The notes under the pieces were generated by a model that saw only the letters and a list, made by a program, of their open reading frames with translations, was not told where the DNA came from and ran no database searches. From Gemmatimonadota bacterium (lineage in GTDB: Bacteria > Gemmatimonadota > Gemmatimonadetes > Longimicrobiales > Gaopeijiaceae): DNA of 57,207 bases. Shown piece after piece: positions 55,184 through 57,207 of this stretch. Both the position numbers and the translations under genes were made by a program. How positions within the stretch are numbered: position 1 is the first letter of the stretch; every line of letters begins with the position of its first letter. The stretch is taken from the NCBI GenBank assembly GCA_022340755.1, contig JAJDNI010000173.1, positions 1 to 57,207 on the forward strand. Reading direction: 5' to 3'.

Positions 55184-57205
55184 CTACCCCGAGGCTGCAA
55201 GGCGCTCCAGTGCCCGGCGTGCGTCTTCGACCCAGGGTTGGAGCTCGGGATCGGCGTCCTTCCACGCCTCGACGAAGAACGCATACTCCTCGGCGGCCTT
55301 CCCGTACTCTCCCATCCCCTCGTAGGCCCTGGCCAGCTGGTAGTGCCGGTGGGAGTTCGTGCCACTCCAACCGTCAAGGTAGGGCACGGCTTCCTCCCAG
55401 CGCTCGAGCCCCATGAGAGCATCGGCCAAGACCGTGCGTACCCATGGGCTGGCCTGATAGCGCCTGACCTCTTCGAGCTTCGCGACAGCGGCTTCCGGAT
55501 CGCCCCGTCGCAGCAGCCCGTAGGCCTCCACCGCCAGCCCGTCGGGTCTCCAGGGCCAGCCTGAGCTACCGGCATCGACTTCCCGGCGCCAAAGGTCCCG
55601 ATAGACTTCGACCGCCCTGGCATGCTCGGCCCAGCGCCCATGAGCAGCGGCAAGAAGAGCCGCACAATAGGCGAGATGCGGGTTGCTCGTAGTGTCGATC
55701 TGACTCAATACGGTCCCCGCTTCCTCCAACCGATCTGCAGGCACCGGAAGCCCCTGAACGAGGGCATAGACCGGGCTGCAAGCGCGGTTGCCGGCATTGG
55801 CCTGCGGTCGATCGAGGTACTCGAGGGCCTTCCCGAGGTAACCGCGGCCCAGGGCCGCGCCATTGAACAGCCAGTCTGTTGTTCTCCATGGCACCGCTGC
55901 CCCCCGCCTTTCCTGTGCCAGGTACACCGCTTCGAGCTGGGGCCAGAAGCGCGGATGAGTGAGCGGGGGGGCCCCGTGCAGGTGACGGAGTACCAGGAGA
56001 TCCACCGTTTCGAGGCTCGCGAGCGCCCGGTCCCGGTGCTCTCGATCCCCGAAGGCGAGGTCGAACCCGAGCTCGACACGGTGAGTGTGGACCGCGTCGG
56101 CACCCGCAAGCCGCTTGTAGTCCTCGAGGAGACGGGCCGCATGCGCACTATCCGGATCGATGGCAAAGGCCAGGTCGAGCGTGTGCAGACGATACGGGGC
56201 GAACTCTGGATCTAGCTCCTGCGCGCGGGCAAAGCATCGCTGGGCATCCTCGACACTCGCCGGGATCCAGCCGCCCGCGTGGTAGTAGAGATCGCCCAGG
56301 ACGAACCAGGCTTCGGCGTCGTCGGGATACGTGCTCACGAGTCGTCGAAGGTTCTCTTCCGCCTCCTGGAAAGCCGACTGTTGCCAGGCTTGGACCGCAC
56401 GCACGAGAGCCGCCTTGCGCGGCGGCAATCTGTCAACCCGTTGTATGGTCCGCTCGAGGGCTTCGTTCATGCGGTCGCCGCCTTCTCCCTCTGAAAAGCC
56501 GTAGGCATTGGCCAGCCCGTAGAAGGCGAGCGCGAAGGTCGAGTCGGCAGCCACGGCTCGCTGGTACGCCGGGATAGCAGCCACGAATTCGCCGCGCCGG
56601 AAGAGCGCCTCGCCCTGCAACCATGCCGTGAGCGCCGAGATCGAGGCCGTGGTCACACTCGCCAGATCAACCGGCGGTAGCTGGCTCGAATCCTGCGCGA
56701 GCACGACCACGAGTGATTGGACGGCCAAACGGTCCACCAGCGCCAGGACGCTGTCGGGCGAGCCCTGGACCTGGACTGCGCCCATGTGGGCGCCGCCCTC
56801 GGTTTCATAGATGTCCGCCGATAACCGCACCTTCGGACCGATCCCCACAGCCGAGCCGAGGAGCGCGTAACCGGCCCCTGTGGCCTGCGCGACCTTCAGG
56901 GCTGTTTCGCGGTCCACCTCACCTCCCTCGGGTACCTGTTCCCTCCAGCGAGCCAGGACCGTGCGGCAATCGATGGTCCGCAGTCCCCCCACGCCGTTCA
57001 TGTCGGTCGAGAGCAGGTTTGCCATCCCCTCGCGCCACAAACCGAAGCCCTCGCCCTGGACGCTGAAGGGAAGCACGGCGATTTCCGGTGGCGTGCGCTG
57101 GTCACCCACCCGAGGACCGTACGGCCAGATGGCGACGAACGTGACCGCGAACACCGCGGCCAGGAGCGTCACCCACAGGCGGCCACTCACCTTGAATCGC
57201 GCCAT
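55184..57205 (-). CDS. Membrane-anchored TPR protein (FlgO/adenylate-cyclase-associated-like)
   Basis: 673-aa protein: membrane helix about 10-28, then a FlgO/TolB-N-like domain (EIAVLPFSVQGEGFGLWREGMANLL, about 40-170), and many TPR helices (about 190-670: AIPAYQRAVAADSTFALAFYGLANAYG, AEAWFVLGDLYYHAGG, HYQLARAYEGMGEYGKAAEEYAFFVEAW). This is the usual C-terminal half of Ser/Thr kinase or winged-helix regulator systems in Gemmatimonadota. The last two bases of the window with the start codon read TGATG, so an upstream gene's stop may overlap this start; alternatively the protein continues beyond the window. Confidence 0.82.
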   Translation of the reverse strand: MARFKVSGRLWVTLLAAVFAVTFVAIWPYGPRVGDQRTPPEIAVLPFSVQGEGFGLWREGMANLLSTDMNGVGGLRTIDCRTVLARWREQVPEGGEVDRETALKVAQATGAGYALLGSAVGIGPKVRLSADIYETEGGAHMGAVQVQGSPDSVLALVDRLAVQSLVVVLAQDSSQLPPVDLASVTTASISALTAWLQGEALFRRGEFVAAIPAYQRAVAADSTFALAFYGLANAYGFSEGEGGDRMNEALERTIQRVDRLPPRKAALVRAVQAWQQSAFQEAEENLRRLVSTYPDDAEAWFVLGDLYYHAGGWIPASVEDAQRCFARAQELDPEFAPYRLHTLDLAFAIDPDSAHAARLLEDYKRLAGADAVHTHRVELGFDLAFGDREHRDRALASLETVDLLVLRHLHGAPPLTHPRFWPQLEAVYLAQERRGAAVPWRTTDWLFNGAALGRGYLGKALEYLDRPQANAGNRACSPVYALVQGLPVPADRLEEAGTVLSQIDTTSNPHLAYCAALLAAAHGRWAEHARAVEVYRDLWRREVDAGSSGWPWRPDGLAVEAYGLLRRGDPEAAVAKLEEVRRYQASPWVRTVLADALMGLERWEEAVPYLDGWSGTNSHRHYQLARAYEGMGEYGKAAEEYAFFVEAWKDADPELQPWVEDARRALERLAASG

Positions 57206-57207
57206 CA

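Overview
The window is about 57 kb of GC-rich bacterial DNA with tightly packed genes. The gene content is an aerobe-type housekeeping and secreted-hydrolase background: S9, M14, M28 and M1 peptidases with signal peptides, a GH38 mannosidase, APC permease, lspA, def, and a TPR protein of the kind linked to Ser/Thr kinases. This mixture is typical of Gemmatimonadota or a related phylum. That placement is inference from gene content; there is no rRNA or other marker here.

Layout. 1-8 kb: secreted M14 peptidase, OsmC, CNNM/CorC-type transporter, LspA, S9 peptidase, small membrane protein. 8-15.6 kb: small cofactor, metal and redox proteins (DUF3303, CGGC, radical SAM, XRE-cupin regulator, CooC-like ATPase, NifX-like, cobalamin adenosyltransferase coupled to an MBL-fold enzyme, a cyclic-nucleotide-binding-domain protein with no DNA-binding domain, DUF1684). 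15.7-31.6 kb: the most distinctive region. A leftward operon (21151 to 15672) encodes a 65-aa Cys protein, a Tat-exported HybA-like ferredoxin, an NrfD/HybB membrane protein, a membrane-anchored protein with two GcvH-like domains, an octaheme cytochrome c and a TPR protein. A rightward operon (26620 to 31558) encodes an HmcF/DsrK-like CCG protein, an HmcE/DsrM-like cytochrome b, an HmcB-like ferredoxin, and an NrfD protein fused to a hexaheme cytochrome. Between them lies a leftward operon with a NifX-DUF1847 fusion, a USP protein and two sigma-54 activators that share a PAS-domain Cys triad. I find -24/-12 (GG-N10-GC) promoter sequences in front of all three operons and the divergent cupin gene. 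In the three operons the start codon lies 40-42 nt past the -12 element. The region therefore reads as one sigma-54-controlled, probably redox-responsive electron-transfer regulon joining cytoplasmic thiol/FeS chemistry, the quinone pool and periplasmic multiheme cytochromes. No terminal reductase, DsrAB, hydrogenase or nitrogenase is present, so the substrate is unknown.

31.7-36.7 kb: leftward genes for a P-loop-like protein with degenerate motifs, MFS transporter, OsmC, FeoA-like protein and an OYE/dienoyl-CoA-reductase-like flavoenzyme. 36.8-41.8 kb: a methyltransferase, then a metal module (10-TM heavy-metal exporter divergent from a ZnuA-like binding protein) whose rightward operon continues, with overlapping codons, into TetR, peptide deformylase and a hotdog thioesterase; a truncated SH3b remnant follows. 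42-57 kb: GH38 mannosidase, a structured but gene-free stretch, APC permease, duplicated flavodoxin-fold protein, NfeD-like/flotillin pair, M1 and M28 peptidases, and a leftward TPR membrane protein at the right edge.

Start codons were chosen by ribosome-binding sites, signal peptides and overlap with neighbours; several differ from the longest open frame. All functional assignments come from motif reading, without database searches.
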